Source: Kineococcus endophyticus
Lineage (GTDB): Bacteria; Actinomycetota; Actinomycetes; Actinomycetales; Kineococcaceae
Reading direction: 5' to 3'
DNA length: 64,000 nt
NCBI RefSeq assembly: GCF_040796495.1
Contig: NZ_JBFNQN010000016.1
Span: 1 to 64,000 of the forward strand
Position 1 is the first letter of the stretch; each line of letters starts with the position of its first letter. Both the position numbers and the translations under genes were made by a program. A model generated the notes under the pieces. That model did not search any database. It had not been told where the DNA came from and worked only from the letters and a program-made list of their open reading frames with translations. This document shows, piece by piece, positions 26,118-39,909 of the stretch.

Positions 26118-27389
26118 GTGTCCGTCACCGCCACGGCCCTGCGCGGTTCCGCCGCCGCCCTCGCGCTCGCCCTGCTGCCGATCTCGTCCGCGTCCGCCGC
26201 ACCCGCACCGCGGTGGGCCACCGTCGGGCCGACCGCCGCGACCCCGTCGGTCCACGACGACACCGCGGGCGGGAAGGCCGACGCCGACGACCCGGCGATC
26301 TGGGTCTCGCCCACGGCTCCGGCGGACTCCGTCGTCCTGGGCACCCTCAAGAACGGTGGCCTCGACGTGTACACGCTCGACGGTTCACTGCTGCAGCACG
26401 TCGACGCGGGCGAGGACGGCCGCTGGAACAACGTCGACGTCGTCCAGGGCGCACGCATCGGCGACCGGGTCCTCGACCTGGCGGTGGTGAGCGACCGCGG
26501 CCGCGACCGGTTGCGCGTCTTCGCGATCGATCCGCGCGGAGCGGCCGCCGGGGCTCGAGTGGTCCGCGACGTCACGGCCCCCGACGCATCCCGGGTCTTC
26601 AGCGCGACCGAGGCGGACGTGGCGGACCAGGAGACGGCCTACGGCGTCGCGGCCGGACGCCTGTCCGACGGGTCGGTGCGCGTCCTGGCGACGCGCCGCC
26701 ACAGCACGGACTTCGCCGTCCTCGACCTCGTCCCCGGCCCGGCCGGCACCGTCGGCTACCGCCAGCGGCTGCGCAGTTCCCTGCCCGGTTCCTTCGCCGT
26801 CCCCGGCGGCTCGTGGTCGCCGTGCGAGGAACCCGGCGAAGGTCCGCAGATGGAGGGGTCGGTGTTCGACCCGACGTCGGGCGACTGGTTCGTGGCGCAG
26901 GAGGACGTCGGGATCTGGCGCATCTCGGGCGACACCTGGAGCCGGTGGCTCGTCGACCGCGTCCGCGACTTCGGGGTTCCCGCGACGTGGGACGAGGCCT
27001 CGGAGTCCTGCCGCATCACCGGAGCCGACCCCGGTCTGGGCGGGACGCGGCTGTCGGCCGACGCGGAGGGCCTGACGATCGCCCACGACCGCCGCGGGAC
27101 GCACCTGTTCGCCTCCAGCCAGGGCGACAGCACCTTCGCCGTCTACTCGCTGCGCGGTCGCTCGGCCGCGTACACCGGGGGTTTCGCCGTCGTCGACTCC
27201 CCGACGGCGGACGGCGCCCAGCACAGCGACGGCGCCGCCGTCACGACCGCGGCCCTCGGACCGCGCTTCCCGCACGGCCTGTTCGTCACGCAGGACGGGG
27301 AGTCGACCCGTCCCGGCGACGAGGACCGCGTGAGCACGGGGTTCCGCTTCGTCCCGCTGGAGAGGATCGCCACGCCGCTGGGGTGGTGA
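26118..27389 (+). CDS. Secreted beta-propeller phytase
   Basis: 423 aa from GTG 26118, TCGGGAG upstream. Signal peptide ends at ASA/A near residue 27. The mature enzyme shows the phytase propeller signature: DDPAIWVSPTAPADSVVLGTLKNGGLDVYTLDGSLLQHVDAGEDGRWNNVDV, then repeated blades with GDRVLDLAVVSDRGRDRLRVFAID, EGSVFDPTSGDWFVAQEDVGIWRI, ADAEGLTIAHDRRGTHLFASSQGDSTFAVY and QHSDGAAVTTAALG. Calcium-binding acidic loops are intact. It releases phosphate from phytate outside the cell. Transcribed alone. Confidence 0.9.
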   Translation: MSVTATALRGSAAALALALLPISSASAAPAPRWATVGPTAATPSVHDDTAGGKADADDPAIWVSPTAPADSVVLGTLKNGGLDVYTLDGSLLQHVDAGEDGRWNNVDVVQGARIGDRVLDLAVVSDRGRDRLRVFAIDPRGAAAGARVVRDVTAPDASRVFSATEADVADQETAYGVAAGRLSDGSVRVLATRRHSTDFAVLDLVPGPAGTVGYRQRLRSSLPGSFAVPGGSWSPCEEPGEGPQMEGSVFDPTSGDWFVAQEDVGIWRISGDTWSRWLVDRVRDFGVPATWDEASESCRITGADPGLGGTRLSADAEGLTIAHDRRGTHLFASSQGDSTFAVYSLRGRSAAYTGGFAVVDSPTADGAQHSDGAAVTTAALGPRFPHGLFVTQDGESTRPGDEDRVSTGFRFVPLERIATPLGW

Positions 27390-27398
27390 CCGGCGACC

Positions 27399-28250
27399 TC
27401 AGCGGAAGACGACGGTGCTGTGCCCGTTGAGCAGCACCCGCTGCTGGCAGTGCCACTTCACCGCGCGGGACAGCGCCAGCGCCTCCGCGTCCCGGCCGAC
27501 CGTCGCGAGGGCGGCCGGGTCGTGGGTGTGGTCGATGCGGATGACCTCCTGCTCGATGATCGGGCCCTCGTCGAGGTCCGGCGTCACGTAGTGGGCGGTC
27601 GCGCCGACGAGCTTCACGCCGCGGTCGAACGCCTGGTGGTAGGGCTTGGCGCCCTTGAACCCCGGCAGGAAGGAGTGGTGGATGTTGATGGCGCGTGCTC
27701 GCAGGGCGCGGCACGCGTCGTCGGAGAGCACCTGCATGTAGCGAGCGAGCACGACGAGGTCCGCGTCGTACTCGGCCACCAGGTCCAGCAGCCTCGCCTC
27801 CGCCTCGGGTTTCGTCGCGGCCGTGACCGGCACGTGGACGAACGGCAACCCGGCCGCCTCGGCCATGGGGCGCAGGTCCTCGTGGTTGGAGACCACCGCC
27901 ACGATCTCGCCGCCGAGACTGCCGGACCGCCAGCGGAACAGCAGGTCGTTCAGGCAGTGCCCCATCTTCGAGACCATGACGAGGATGCGCGGCTGCCGGT
28001 CCCCGCCGAACTGGAACTCCATGTCGAACGACGACGCCGTCGCCGCGAACTCCTGGGTGAGGCGCTCGACGTCGATGTCCCCCGAGACGCTGCTGAACGC
28101 GGTGCGGGAGAAGAACCGGCCGGTGTGGACGTCGTCGAACTGCTGGTGCTCGGTGATGTCGCAGCCGTGCTGGTAGACGAACGACGTGACGGCGTTGACG
28201 ATGCCCGGCCGCTGGGGGCAGCTGAGGGTCAGGACGGCGGTGCTGGTCAT
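27399..28250 (-). CDS. purU: Formyltetrahydrofolate deformylase
   Basis: 283 aa from ATG 28250, CAGGAG upstream. ACT domain in residues 1-80 (LTLSCPQRPGIVNAVTSFVYQHGCDITEHQQF), then the formyltransferase fold: RILVMVSKMGHCLNDLLFRWRSGSLGGEIVAVVSNH, AINIHHSFLPGFKGAKPYHQAFDRGVKLVGATAHYVTPDLDEGPIIEQ with the catalytic Asn-His-Asp set. It hydrolyses 10-formyl-THF to formate and THF. Last gene of the sarcosine operon, 47 bp after dimethylglycine oxidase, where it would regenerate free THF as demethylation loads the pool with one-carbon units. Confidence 0.95.
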   Translation of the reverse strand: MTSTAVLTLSCPQRPGIVNAVTSFVYQHGCDITEHQQFDDVHTGRFFSRTAFSSVSGDIDVERLTQEFAATASSFDMEFQFGGDRQPRILVMVSKMGHCLNDLLFRWRSGSLGGEIVAVVSNHEDLRPMAEAAGLPFVHVPVTAATKPEAEARLLDLVAEYDADLVVLARYMQVLSDDACRALRARAINIHHSFLPGFKGAKPYHQAFDRGVKLVGATAHYVTPDLDEGPIIEQEVIRIDHTHDPAALATVGRDAEALALSRAVKWHCQQRVLLNGHSTVVFR

Positions 28251-28297
28251 GGCTGCTCCTGGACGGTCGGTACGGGCTGCGACGGGGCGAGAGGCGA

Positions 28298-31438
<3,141 letters not shown>

Positions 31439-31446
<8 letters not shown>

Positions 31447-34318
31447 CGCGACGGGCTCCTTCGGGGTCGACGAGGACGGGACCGGTGACCTCGACGGCCA
31501 CCAGGCGGTTCCCCACGGGCACGTGGAGGGTCTCCCCGTGCCGGGAGGCACCGCCCTTCAGGAGGGCCAGCGCGAAGGGACGGTCCAGGAACGCGCTGCG
31601 GTAGCTGGAGGTCACGTGCCCGAGCATCGGCACCGGCGGCGGGGGCAGTTCCCCGTCCTCCTGGAACGCGATGAGCTGCGACCCCTCCGGCAGGACGGTG
31701 TCGCGGTCCACCGGCAGCACCCCGACGAGCTGCTTGCGGTCGGTGCGCTGGTTCTCGGCGCGGGCGAAGGACCGCTTGCCGACGAAGTCGGGCTTCTTCT
31801 TCGACACCACCCACGACATGCCCAGGTCCTGCGGCGTCACGGTGCCGTCGGTGTCCTGGCCGATGATCGGGTAGCCCTTCTCGGCGCGCAGGACGTGCAT
31901 CGTCTCGGTGCCGTAGGGCGTGATGCCGAACCGCTCCCCCGCGGCGACGAGACGCTCCCACACGGCCGGCGCGTACCAGCCGTTGACGTGGACCTCCCAG
32001 GCGAGCTCGCCGGAGAAGCTGATGCGCGCGAGTCGGACGGGGACGCCCTCGAACTCGACGCCGCGCCAGGTCATGAACTCGAACGCCTCGGCGGAGGCGT
32101 CGACGCCGAACACCTCGCCGATGACGTCGCGCGATCGCGGACCCACGACGGGGAACGCCGCCCACTGCTCGGTGACCGAGGCGAGGTGGACGCGCAGGTC
32201 GGGCCACTCCGTCTGCAGCCACTCCTCCATCCAGTCCAGGACCTTCGCGGCGCCGCCCGTCGTCGTCATGACGAGGAACCGGTCGTCGGCGACGCGCAGC
32301 ACCGTGCCGTCGTCGAGCACCATGCCGTCGGCCCCGCACATGACGCCGTAGCGGACCTTGCCGACCTTGAGGGAACTCATGAGGTTCGTGTAGAGCCGGT
32401 CGAGGAACTCCCCCGCGTCCGGTCCCTGCACGTCGATCTTGCCGAGGGTCGAGCCGTCGAGGATGCCCACGCCCGTGCGGGCGGCGGCGCACTCGCGCAG
32501 GACGGCGGCCTCCATGTCCTCACCGGGCTGCGGGTAGTACCGCGGGCGCTTCCACTGGCCGACGTCCTCGAAGACGGCGCCGTGCAGCACGTGCCAGTCG
32601 TGCAGGACGGTCGTGCGGACGGGGTCGAACAACTCCCCGCGGTCGCGGCCGGCGAGGGTCGCGAACGACACGGGCGTGTAGGGCGGGCGGAACGTCGTGG
32701 TGCCCACGGCCTCCGGACCGCGGCCGAGGAGTTGCCCGAGGATCCCCGTGGCGACGATCCCGGACGTCTTGCCCTGGTCGTGCGCCGTGCCGATCGTCGT
32801 GTACCGCTTGACGTGCTCGGGCGAGCGGAGCCCGGCACCCACGGCCCGCTCGATGTCGGCGACCGTCGCGTCGCGCTGGACGTCCACGAACTGGCGGCTG
32901 GAGTCGCCGTCGGGGTCCGGCACGAACCACAGCAGCGCCGGCGGCTGCGTCGGTGCCTGGGCCGCGGCGACGGGCAGGTCGTCCTGGTCGGCCGGGTCCA
33001 GGTCCAACGCCTCCAGGACGGAACGGGTCTCCTCCCGGCCCTGGGTCAGCGCCCCGGCGAGGCTGAACTCGCCGCTCGCGGCCCCCACGACCGTCAGACC
33101 GGACAACCTCTCGGCGGGCAGGAACGCCCCGAGCCCGGCGTCGAACCGGAGACGGCCCCTCGCCTGGCTGAACAGGTGGACGGCGGGGTTCCAGCCCCCG
33201 CTGACGAGCAGCAGGTCGCAGTCGAGGTCGGTGGGGTCCGAACCGTCGCGTCCGGCGACGACGGCTCCGCCGACCCGGTCGGTTCCACGGGTCCCCGTCA
33301 CGACCGCGCCGGTCCGCAGCGGGATCGAGCGCCGCTGGAGTTCCGCGGCCCAGCCGGTGGGAGCCTCCTGGCGGACGTCCACGACGGCGGCGACCTCGAC
33401 ACCCGCGTCGGCGAGGTCGACGGCCGCGGCGTACGCGGAGTCGTTCGTGGTGAAGACGACCGCGCGGGACCCCGGCAGGACCCCGTAGCGGTGCAGGAAC
33501 GTGCGCGCCGCGCCGGCGAGCATGGTGCCGGGGCGGTCGTTGTCGGTGAAGACGACGGGCCGCTCGTGGCTGCCGGTGGCGACGAGGACGTGCTCGGCGC
33601 GGATGCGGTGCACCCGTTGGCGCGAGAGGTTCTCCGGCGCCTGCGCGCCGAGGTGGTCGGTGCGTCGTTCGACGGCGAGGACGAACCCGTCGTCGTAGAC
33701 GCCGAACGCGGTCGTGCGCTGCAGGTGGGTGACGTCGGCGTACCCGGCGAGCTCGGCGGTCGCGCGTGCCACCCAGTCGGTGGCGGGGGCGCCGTCGAGG
33801 ACGTCGGTCGTGCCGAGCAGGGACCCGCCGGCCTCGGACTGCTCGTCGACGAGCGCGACCCGCGCGCCGGCCCGGGCGGCGGTCAGCGCGGCCTGCAGAC
33901 CGGCCGGCCCGGCGCCGATGACGAGCACGTCGACGTGCAGGTGGCGGCTGTCGTAGCGGGCGGTGTCCGCGATCTCCGCCAGTCGCCCCTGGCCCGGGAT
34001 CCCCTCGACCGCGAGGCCGTCGAACACCTCGACGGTGGTGGCGAGCAGCATGGGCTCGGGGAACGGTTCCTCGACCTGGAGCAGACCGCCCGGGTCCTCG
34101 GCCCAGGCGGCACCGATCCCGCGGGGACGGCCCAGCTTGATGCTCGTCCCGACCTGGTGGCGGCCGTGGGCGAGCAGGGCCGAGGCGACGGTGTCGCCCG
34201 GGTGCGCCGTCAGGGTCTCGCCGCCGAACCGGAACTCCAGCACGCGGCTGCGGTCGATGCGGCCGCCGTCGGCGGTGCGGAAGGGTGCGTGCGCCGTGGG
34301 CGAGGTGTCGGTGCTCAC
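31439..34318 (-). CDS. soxA: Sarcosine oxidase, alpha subunit
   Basis: 959 aa from GTG 34318, overlapping the soxD stop by 4 bp. Regions in order: an N-terminal small domain resembling ferredoxin fold (FRFGGETLTAHPGDTVASALLAHGRHQVG), an NAD-binding FAD-type domain with VLVIGAGPAGLQAALTAARAGARVALVDEQ, and a C-terminal GcvT-like THF domain (GILDGSTLGKIDVQGPDAGEFLDRLYTN, ISFSGELAWEVHVNG, LRAEKGYPIIGQDTDGTVTPQDLG). Together with SoxB it oxidises sarcosine to glycine, passing the methyl to THF. Full length. Confidence 0.95.
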
Positions 34319-34593
34319 CGGACCACCGGTCCCTTCTCCTGCGCGGTGTAGACCCGCGTGAACTGGTAGGTGACGGTGTCGCGTTCGGCGTTGAACCACC
34401 GCCGGCAGCCGGCCGCGTGCGACCAGCGCTCGCGGAACAGGCCCTTGGGGTTGTCCCGGAAGAACAGGTACTCGGCCCACTCGCGGTCGTCCAGCGCGGC
34501 GGGCTCGGCGGGGTAGGCGACGTGCGCCTGGCCGCCGTAGTGGAACTCGACCTCTTCCCGCGGCCCGCACCAGGGGCACTCGATCAACTGCAC
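34315..34593 (-). CDS. soxD: Sarcosine oxidase, delta subunit
   Basis: 92 aa; GTG 34593 with GAGAGGAG upstream. Contains the zinc-ribbon-like start LIECPWCGPREEVEFHYGGQAHVAYP and WSHAAGCRRWFNAERDT, typical of SoxD, which binds zinc and completes the tetramer. Position between soxB and soxA, overlapping soxA by 4 bp, is the canonical order. Short enough to be missed by automated callers. Confidence 0.95.
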   Translation of the reverse strand: MQLIECPWCGPREEVEFHYGGQAHVAYPAEPAALDDREWAEYLFFRDNPKGLFRERWSHAAGCRRWFNAERDTVTYQFTRVYTAQEKGPVVR

Positions 34594-34606
34594 GTCTGGA
34601 CTCCTC

Positions 34607-35908
34607 TCAGTGCGCCACGGCGGCGGCGCCGTGCTCGTCGACCAGCCGGCCCGTCACGAACCGGTCGAGCGTGAACGGCGCGTTGTACTCGTGCGGTGCG
34701 TCGTGGGCGATGGTGTGGGCGAAGGTCCACCCGACGCCCGGGGTCGCCTTGAACCCGCCCGTCCCCCAGCCGCAGTTCAGGTAGACGTTGTCGTAGGGCG
34801 TCTTGCCGACGATGGGCGACGCGTCCGGCGTGACGTCCACGATCCCGCCCCAGGTGCGCAGCAGGTGCGCGCGGGCGAAGACGGGGAAGAGTTCGACGGC
34901 CGCGGCCATCTGCCGTTCGATGATGTGGAACGCGCCGCGCTGGCCGTACCCGTTGTAGGAGTCGACCCCGGCGCCCATGACGAGCTCGCCCTTGTGCGCC
35001 TGCGAGACGTACACGTGCACGGCGTTCGACATGACGATCGTCGGGTGGACCGGTTCGAGCAGCTCGGAGACCAGCGCCTGCAGGGGGTGGGACTGGATCG
35101 GCACCCGCAGGCCGAGCTTGTCGGTGAGCACCGACGTGGATCCCGCCGAGGCCAGCGCGACCTGTCCGCAGGCGATGTCGCCCTTGGTGGTGCGGACCCC
35201 GACGACGCGGTTCCCCTCGCGGAGGAAGTCGGTGACCTCGCAGTCCTGGATCAGGTCGACACCGGCCTCGGAGGCGCGGCGGGCGAAGCCCCAGGCCACG
35301 TAGTCGTGCTTGGCGATGCCGGCCCGTGGTTGGTACGTCGCGCCGAGGACGGGGTAGCGGATGTCGGAGGACGTGTTGACGATGGGGCAGATCTTGCGGA
35401 CCTCGTCCGGCTCGACCCACTCGGCGTCGATCCCGTTGAGCCGGTTCGCCTCGACGCGACGGACCGAGTCGCGCACGTCCTGCAGCGTGTGGGCCAGGTT
35501 CAGGACGCCGCGCTGGCTGAACAGGATCGGGTACCCGAGGTCCTCCTCGAGGCCCTCCCACAGCTTGAGGGAGTGCTCGTAGATCCCGGCCGACTCGTCC
35601 CACAGGTAGTTCGAGCGGATGAGCGTGGTGTTGCGGGCCATGTTCCCGCCGGCCAGCCAGCCCTTCTCCAGCACCGCGACGTTCGTGATGCCGTGGTTCT
35701 GCGCCAGGTAGTGCGCGGTGGCCAGGCCGTGCCCTCCGCCACCGACGATGACGACGTCGTAGGACTTCTTCGGTTCCGGCGAGCGCCAGAGGAAGTCGGG
35801 GTGCTCGGGCAGGTCGGCACCCGGGGTGCGCGGGGACTTCGTCCCGGGCGCCGGGGTGTGCGGGACGGCGTCGTCCGGGTCGGTGGAGAACGCGTCGACG
35901 GTGGTCAC
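34607..35908 (-). CDS. soxB: Sarcosine oxidase, beta subunit
   Basis: 433 aa; GTG 35908 overlaps the glyA stop. FAD domain [39 protein letters not shown] carries the His to which FMN is attached covalently in the family; [21 protein letters not shown] closes the FAD site. It is the catalytic oxidase subunit. The N-terminal head (about 45 residues, Pro-rich) is longer than some homologues but has no signal peptide. First sox gene after glyA. Confidence 0.95.
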   Translation of the reverse strand: MTTVDAFSTDPDDAVPHTPAPGTKSPRTPGADLPEHPDFLWRSPEPKKSYDVVIVGGGGHGLATAHYLAQNHGITNVAVLEKGWLAGGNMARNTTLIRSNYLWDESAGIYEHSLKLWEGLEEDLGYPILFSQRGVLNLAHTLQDVRDSVRRVEANRLNGIDAEWVEPDEVRKICPIVNTSSDIRYPVLGATYQPRAGIAKHDYVAWGFARRASEAGVDLIQDCEVTDFLREGNRVVGVRTTKGDIACGQVALASAGSTSVLTDKLGLRVPIQSHPLQALVSELLEPVHPTIVMSNAVHVYVSQAHKGELVMGAGVDSYNGYGQRGAFHIIERQMAAAVELFPVFARAHLLRTWGGIVDVTPDASPIVGKTPYDNVYLNCGWGTGGFKATPGVGWTFAHTIAHDAPHEYNAPFTLDRFVTGRLVDEHGAAAVAH

Positions 35909-37263
35909 CGGGAGACCTCCTGCACCAGGACGGGAACGGGGCGGGGAGCGGGGCCGGACAGGGTCGGGTAGAGCGGGTGGCGGGCCGCGAGCGCCGTGAC
36001 CCGGTTGCGCAGGGCGATGAGGCCGAGGGTGTCGGTCTCGGGTCGCAGGGCGGTCGCGATGACGTCGGCGACCTCGGTGAAGTCGGCCTCGTCGAAACCG
36101 CGCGCCGCGAGGGCCGGGGTCCCGATGCGGACGCCGGAACTCACCATCGGCGGGCGCGGGTCGAAGGGGACGGCGTTGCGGTTGACGGTGATCCCGATCT
36201 CGTGCAGCCGGTCCTCGGCCTGCTTCCCGTCGAGCGTGGAGTTCCGCAGGTCGACGAGGACGAGGTGGACGTCGGTGCCGCCGCTGACGACGGCGATCCC
36301 CGCCGCGGCGGAGTCGGAGGCGGTCAGCCGGTCCGAGAGGATCCGCGCCCCGGTGAGCGTGCGACGTTGCCGGTCGGCGAACGCGGGTTCGGCGGCGAGC
36401 TTGAACGCGACGGCCTTGGCGGCGATGACGTGTTCCAGCGGGCCGCCCTGCTGGCCGGGGAAGACCGACGAATTGAACTTCTTCGCCAGGTCGCCCTGGG
36501 CGAGGATCACCCCGCCGCGCGGGCCGCCGAGGGTCTTGTGGGTGGTGGAGGTGACGACGTGCGCGTGCGGCACCGGCGAGGGGTGCAGGCCCGCGGCGAC
36601 CAGCCCGGCGAAGTGGGCCATGTCGACCATGAGGTACGCGCCGACCTCGTCGGCGATCGCGCGGAACCGCGCGAAGTCGAGGTGGCGGGGGTACGCGGAC
36701 CAGCCGGCGACGATCAGCTTCGGCCGGCGGTCGCGGGCGAGGCGTTCGACCTCGTCCATGTCGACGCGGTGGTCGTCCTCGCGCACGTGGTAGGCCGCGA
36801 CGTCGTAGAGCTTCCCGGAGAAGTTCAGCTTCATGCCGTGCGTGAGGTGCCCGCCGTGGGCCAGGTCGAGCCCGAGGATCGTGTCGCCCGGCGACAGCAG
36901 CGCGGCCATGACGGCGGCGTTCGCCTGGGCGCCGGAGTGCGGCTGGACGTTGGCGTACTCGGCGCCGAACAGGGCCTTGAGCCGGTCGATCGCGAGCTGC
37001 TCGACGACGTCGACGTTCTCGCAGCCGCCGTAGTACCGGCGTCCCGGGTACCCCTCGGCGTACTTGTTGGTGAGGACCGACCCCTGGGCCTCCATGACGG
37101 CCAGCGGCGCGAAGTTCTCGCTGGCGATCATCTCCAGGGTCGACTGCTGGCGGTGCAGCTCGGCGTCGACGGCGGCCGCGACCTCCGGGTCGACGTCGGC
37201 GAGGCGACCGGAGAGGACCGGGTCGCCGGCCGGGGCCGCGGGGTGGTCGAGCTGCAGGGTCAC
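35905..37263 (-). CDS. glyA: Serine hydroxymethyltransferase
   Basis: 452 aa; GTG 37263. PLP-binding [16 protein letters not shown] supplies the Schiff-base Lys; [22 protein letters not shown] and [11 protein letters not shown] are all present. It interconverts glycine and serine using THF one-carbon units. Being first in the sarcosine operon, it would consume methylene-THF made by the oxidases and turn the glycine product into serine. It may be a second, catabolic copy; a housekeeping glyA is expected elsewhere. A palindrome lies 28 bp upstream. Confidence 0.94.
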   Translation of the reverse strand: MTLQLDHPAAPAGDPVLSGRLADVDPEVAAAVDAELHRQQSTLEMIASENFAPLAVMEAQGSVLTNKYAEGYPGRRYYGGCENVDVVEQLAIDRLKALFGAEYANVQPHSGAQANAAVMAALLSPGDTILGLDLAHGGHLTHGMKLNFSGKLYDVAAYHVREDDHRVDMDEVERLARDRRPKLIVAGWSAYPRHLDFARFRAIADEVGAYLMVDMAHFAGLVAAGLHPSPVPHAHVVTSTTHKTLGGPRGGVILAQGDLAKKFNSSVFPGQQGGPLEHVIAAKAVAFKLAAEPAFADRQRRTLTGARILSDRLTASDSAAAGIAVVSGGTDVHLVLVDLRNSTLDGKQAEDRLHEIGITVNRNAVPFDPRPPMVSSGVRIGTPALAARGFDEADFTEVADVIATALRPETDTLGLIALRNRVTALAARHPLYPTLSGPAPRPVPVLVQEVSR

Positions 37264-37290
37264 GCCAACCTCCAGGACTACGACTGAGTG

Positions 37291-37304
37291 ACTGGTATAT
37301 CAGT
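37291..37304. promoter_or_regulatory. GntR-type operator before glyA
   Basis: ACTGGTATATCAGT is a nearly perfect 14-bp inverted repeat (ACTG-N6-CAGT with TATAT core), the pattern bound by many FCD-type GntR regulators. It lies 28 bp upstream of the operon's first gene, in low-GC surroundings rare in this window. No regulator gene is adjacent, so the binding protein must be elsewhere. Confidence 0.65.
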
Positions 37305-37345
37305 TGGCTGCACAGTAGGACGGTGGCAGAGGAGGGGTCAAGGGG

Positions 37346-37999
37346 TCAGGGACGCGGCCGCGGAGTCAGCCGGCGGTCCAGGAGGCGGAACAGGCTGAGC
37401 AGCGCCACGGAGAGCAGGACGACGAACCCGACGTTCCGCAGCGCGACGGCGTACCCGAGCTGGCTGACGTCCAGGAACGGGTACGGGTACCAGTCGGCGA
37501 CGGCCCCTCGGACGAGCGTGTAGACCGTCCACCCCACGGGCCAGACGAACGCCCACCCGAACGTCCGACCGTCGACGCGCGGCCGCGGCCCGAAGAGCAG
37601 CCAGCTCACGACGGCCAGCACCGGCGAGACGTAGTGGAACCCGGCGTTGATCCACCAGGCCACGCCCGTCGGGTGGACGTACGGGGCGAGCACCGCCCCG
37701 AAGACGAGACCCGTCACCGTGATGCCCAGGAGCGCGTCGAGGCGCACCACGCGCCAGAACCGGCCGTCCCGCGCGGGGTCGATGACCAGCGAGACCGCCG
37801 CGACGAGGACCAGCAGGTTGCTCTGCACGGTGAAGTAGCTGAGGAGGCGGACGAACCGGGTCACCCCCGGCACCGGATCGGCCTGGCCGGAGTTCGCGTC
37901 GGCGCCCCCACCGAGCAGGAGGACCACCTGGGCGCAGAAGGCGGCGAGGACGACCAGCGCTAGGACGGCGTGGACGGTGCGGGAGGGGCGCTGGGTCAC
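37346..37999 (-). CDS. Pr6Pr-family multi-pass membrane protein
   Basis: 217 aa. Six predicted membrane helices: VLALVVLAAFCAQVVLLLG, YFTVQSNLLVLVAAVSLVI, LLGITVTGLVFGAVLAPYVH, FHYVSPVLAVVSWLLFGP, WAFVWPVGWTVYTLVRG and VGFVVLLSVALLSLFRLLD. The opening FTVQSN and conserved WINAGFHYVSP, with Trp and His within helices, fit the Pr6Pr (FAR-17a/AIG1-like) family. Function unknown. It follows the ECF sigma-factor pair with a 15-bp gap but is not obviously coupled to it. Confidence 0.8.
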   Translation of the reverse strand: MTQRPSRTVHAVLALVVLAAFCAQVVLLLGGGADANSGQADPVPGVTRFVRLLSYFTVQSNLLVLVAAVSLVIDPARDGRFWRVVRLDALLGITVTGLVFGAVLAPYVHPTGVAWWINAGFHYVSPVLAVVSWLLFGPRPRVDGRTFGWAFVWPVGWTVYTLVRGAVADWYPYPFLDVSQLGYAVALRNVGFVVLLSVALLSLFRLLDRRLTPRPRP

Positions 38000-38014
38000 C
38001 GGGTCATCCTGCCC

Positions 38015-38719
38015 TCAGGACCGGCCGCCCTCGGCGACCACGGACCCGAAGGCGTCGGTCGCCGTCCAGGTGACGTCGGCGAACTGGTCGGGCCCGACGA
38101 GCAGGGTGGTCCACCAGTAGCCGCCGGAGGTCAACGCGACGGCGGACCGGCCGGGGGCGCTCACGACGACCCGGGTCGCCGTCGGCGGGAGGAACCCGAA
38201 GGCGGAGACCATCGTGTCGCCGTTCTCCGCGACCGTGGTCCCGCCCAACGTGGAGTTCCGCACGGGCCCGGTGTCCGTCCCGTCCGGGGCGACCGGGCCG
38301 TCCACGAGGGCTCCCCCCAGCCGCGAGCAGAAGTGCAGCCGGCCGTCCCGCAAGCGGTAGAGAACCGCCTCCACGGCATCGGTCCTCCCCGCGAACACGG
38401 GAGTGACGTCGTCGTCCTCATCGACCGTGCGAGCGCACTCCTGGGCGACGCTCACGAGGGTTCCGGGCGCGACGAGGCGGGGCACGGTCGGGTCGGGAGC
38501 TGCCGGCTGGATCCGGACGACGTCCCCCGCGGGGTGCCACGACAACGCGACGACGACAGCCGCCGCAGCGGCGAGTCCGGCGAGGACGACACCGCGCACC
38601 CGGCGTTGCCGGGTCCGGCTGCGCACCAGGGCGACGTTCCGCGCCCAGTCGGCGGGCGTCGCCTCCTCCGCGGGAAGCGCTGCGGCGTCGAGACGTCGCT
38701 GCAGGTCGGCGGGGTTCAC
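38015..38719 (-). CDS. Membrane protein, likely anti-sigma partner of the ECF factor
   Basis: 234 aa; GTG 38719 overlaps the sigma-factor stop by 4 bp. A cytoplasmic head of about 38 residues, one membrane segment (RGVVLAGLAAAAAVVVALSW), then an extracytoplasmic domain of about 170 residues without a known signature. No zinc-binding HxxxCxxC motif of ZAS anti-sigma factors is visible. Coupling and topology suggest an anti-sigma or sigma-regulating protein. The extracellular part would sense the signal; its nature is unknown. Confidence 0.65.
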   Translation of the reverse strand: MNPADLQRRLDAAALPAEEATPADWARNVALVRSRTRQRRVRGVVLAGLAAAAAVVVALSWHPAGDVVRIQPAAPDPTVPRLVAPGTLVSVAQECARTVDEDDDVTPVFAGRTDAVEAVLYRLRDGRLHFCSRLGGALVDGPVAPDGTDTGPVRNSTLGGTTVAENGDTMVSAFGFLPPTATRVVVSAPGRSAVALTSGGYWWTTLLVGPDQFADVTWTATDAFGSVVAEGGRS

Positions 38720-39267
38720 GAGCGCTCCTCCAGGACGGCGGCGAGGGCCCGCTGGGCCCGGGAGATCAACGACTTGGCGGTGCCGACGGGGACGTCGAGG
38801 GCGTCGGCCACCTCCGCGACGGGCAGGTCGATCCAGTAGCGCAGGACGAGCGCCTCCCGCTGGCGGGCGGGGAGGGACCGGACGGCGACGAGCAGTTCGT
38901 CGACGCGGGCCGCGGCGACGACGGCGTCCTCGGCGGACGCGTGGGTCCGCGGGACGTCACCGGGGGTGCGGCGGACGACGCGCAGGTGCCGCAGCCGGGA
39001 GTTCACGAGGTTCACCGTCGTCCGGCGCACGTAGGCGAGCGCCGCGGCGGGGTCGCGCAACCGGTTCCCGTGCTGGTGCAGGCGCACGAACGCCTCCTGC
39101 GCGACGTCCTCGGCGTCGTCGGCGCCGAGGAGCTGCGCCAGGTGGACGGTCGGTCGGAAGTGGCGGACGAAGAGCGCCTGGTAGGCGTCCTCCCCGTGGT
39201 GGTCCCCCGTCGCGGCGGCCAGCCCCGCAGCCGCTCCTGCTGTTCTCACACCCCCTGGACGCCTCAC
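38716..39267 (-). CDS. ECF RNA polymerase sigma factor, SigE/SigL-like
   Basis: 183 aa from GTG 39267; a start 18 bases later is possible. Region 2: YQALFVRHFRPTVHLAQLLGADDAEDVAQEAFVRLHQHGNRLRDPAAALAYVRRTTVNLVNSRLRHL, with the DAEDVAQEAF motif; region 4: LPARQREALVLRYWIDLPVAEVADALDVPVGTAKSLISRAQRAL. Length is right for an ECF factor. It is translationally coupled to the following membrane protein, its probable anti-sigma factor. Confidence 0.9.
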   Translation of the reverse strand: MRRPGGVRTAGAAAGLAAATGDHHGEDAYQALFVRHFRPTVHLAQLLGADDAEDVAQEAFVRLHQHGNRLRDPAAALAYVRRTTVNLVNSRLRHLRVVRRTPGDVPRTHASAEDAVVAAARVDELLVAVRSLPARQREALVLRYWIDLPVAEVADALDVPVGTAKSLISRAQRALAAVLEERS

Positions 39268-39323
39268 GCGGCCGAAGGTTGCACACCTTCCCCGTGTCGG
39301 ACCGGACGCCTAGGGTCCAGGAC

Positions 39324-39887
39324 ATGACGACGCTCACCGACCGTCCGGGCTCCGCCCTCCTGGTGATCGACGTGCAGCGCGGCGTGATGGCCGCCAGCGT
39401 CGACAGCGACCGCGTGGTGGCGACCATCGCGCGCCTGGTGGAGAAGGCCCGCGCGGCGGACGTCCCCGTCGTGTGGGTGCAGCACTCCAGCGACGAGCTG
39501 CCGGTGGACAGCGAGGTCTGGCAGTACGTCCCCGAGCTCGTGGCCGCCGACGGGGAACCAGTGGTGCGCAAGACGTACGGGGACTCGTTCGAGGACACCG
39601 AGCTCGAGGAGGTGCTCGCCGCCCGCGGCGTCGGCCGCCTCGTCGTGACCGGAGCGCAGACGGACGCGTGCATCCGCTCGACGCTGCACGGCGGGTTCAC
39701 CCGCGGGTACGACGTGACGCTCGTGGCCGACGCCCACACGACGGAGGACCTGTCCGAGTGGGGCGCTCCCCCGCCCGAGCAGGTCGTCGCCCACACCAAC
39801 CTCTACTGGAGCTTCCAGCGCGCCCCGGGCCGGATCGCGCAGGCCGTCCCGAGCGACGAGGTCGACCTCGTGGGGGCAGCCGGCTGA
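39324..39887 (+). CDS. Isochorismatase-like cysteine hydrolase
   Basis: 187 aa from ATG 39324. The catalytic triad is visible: Asp in LVIDVQRG, Lys in VRKTYGDSF, Cys in VTGAQTDACIRST, followed by GYDVTLVADAHTT. Members include nicotinamidase, N-carbamoylsarcosine amidase and ureidoacrylate hydrolase. N-carbamoylsarcosine or creatinine breakdown would fit the sarcosine operon, but it is 2 kb away and on the other strand, so the substrate is not known. Confidence 0.85.
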   Translation: MTTLTDRPGSALLVIDVQRGVMAASVDSDRVVATIARLVEKARAADVPVVWVQHSSDELPVDSEVWQYVPELVAADGEPVVRKTYGDSFEDTELEEVLAARGVGRLVVTGAQTDACIRSTLHGGFTRGYDVTLVADAHTTEDLSEWGAPPPEQVVAHTNLYWSFQRAPGRIAQAVPSDEVDLVGAAG

Positions 39888-39909
39888 GGTTCGCGCCCGA
39901 GGTCGTTCC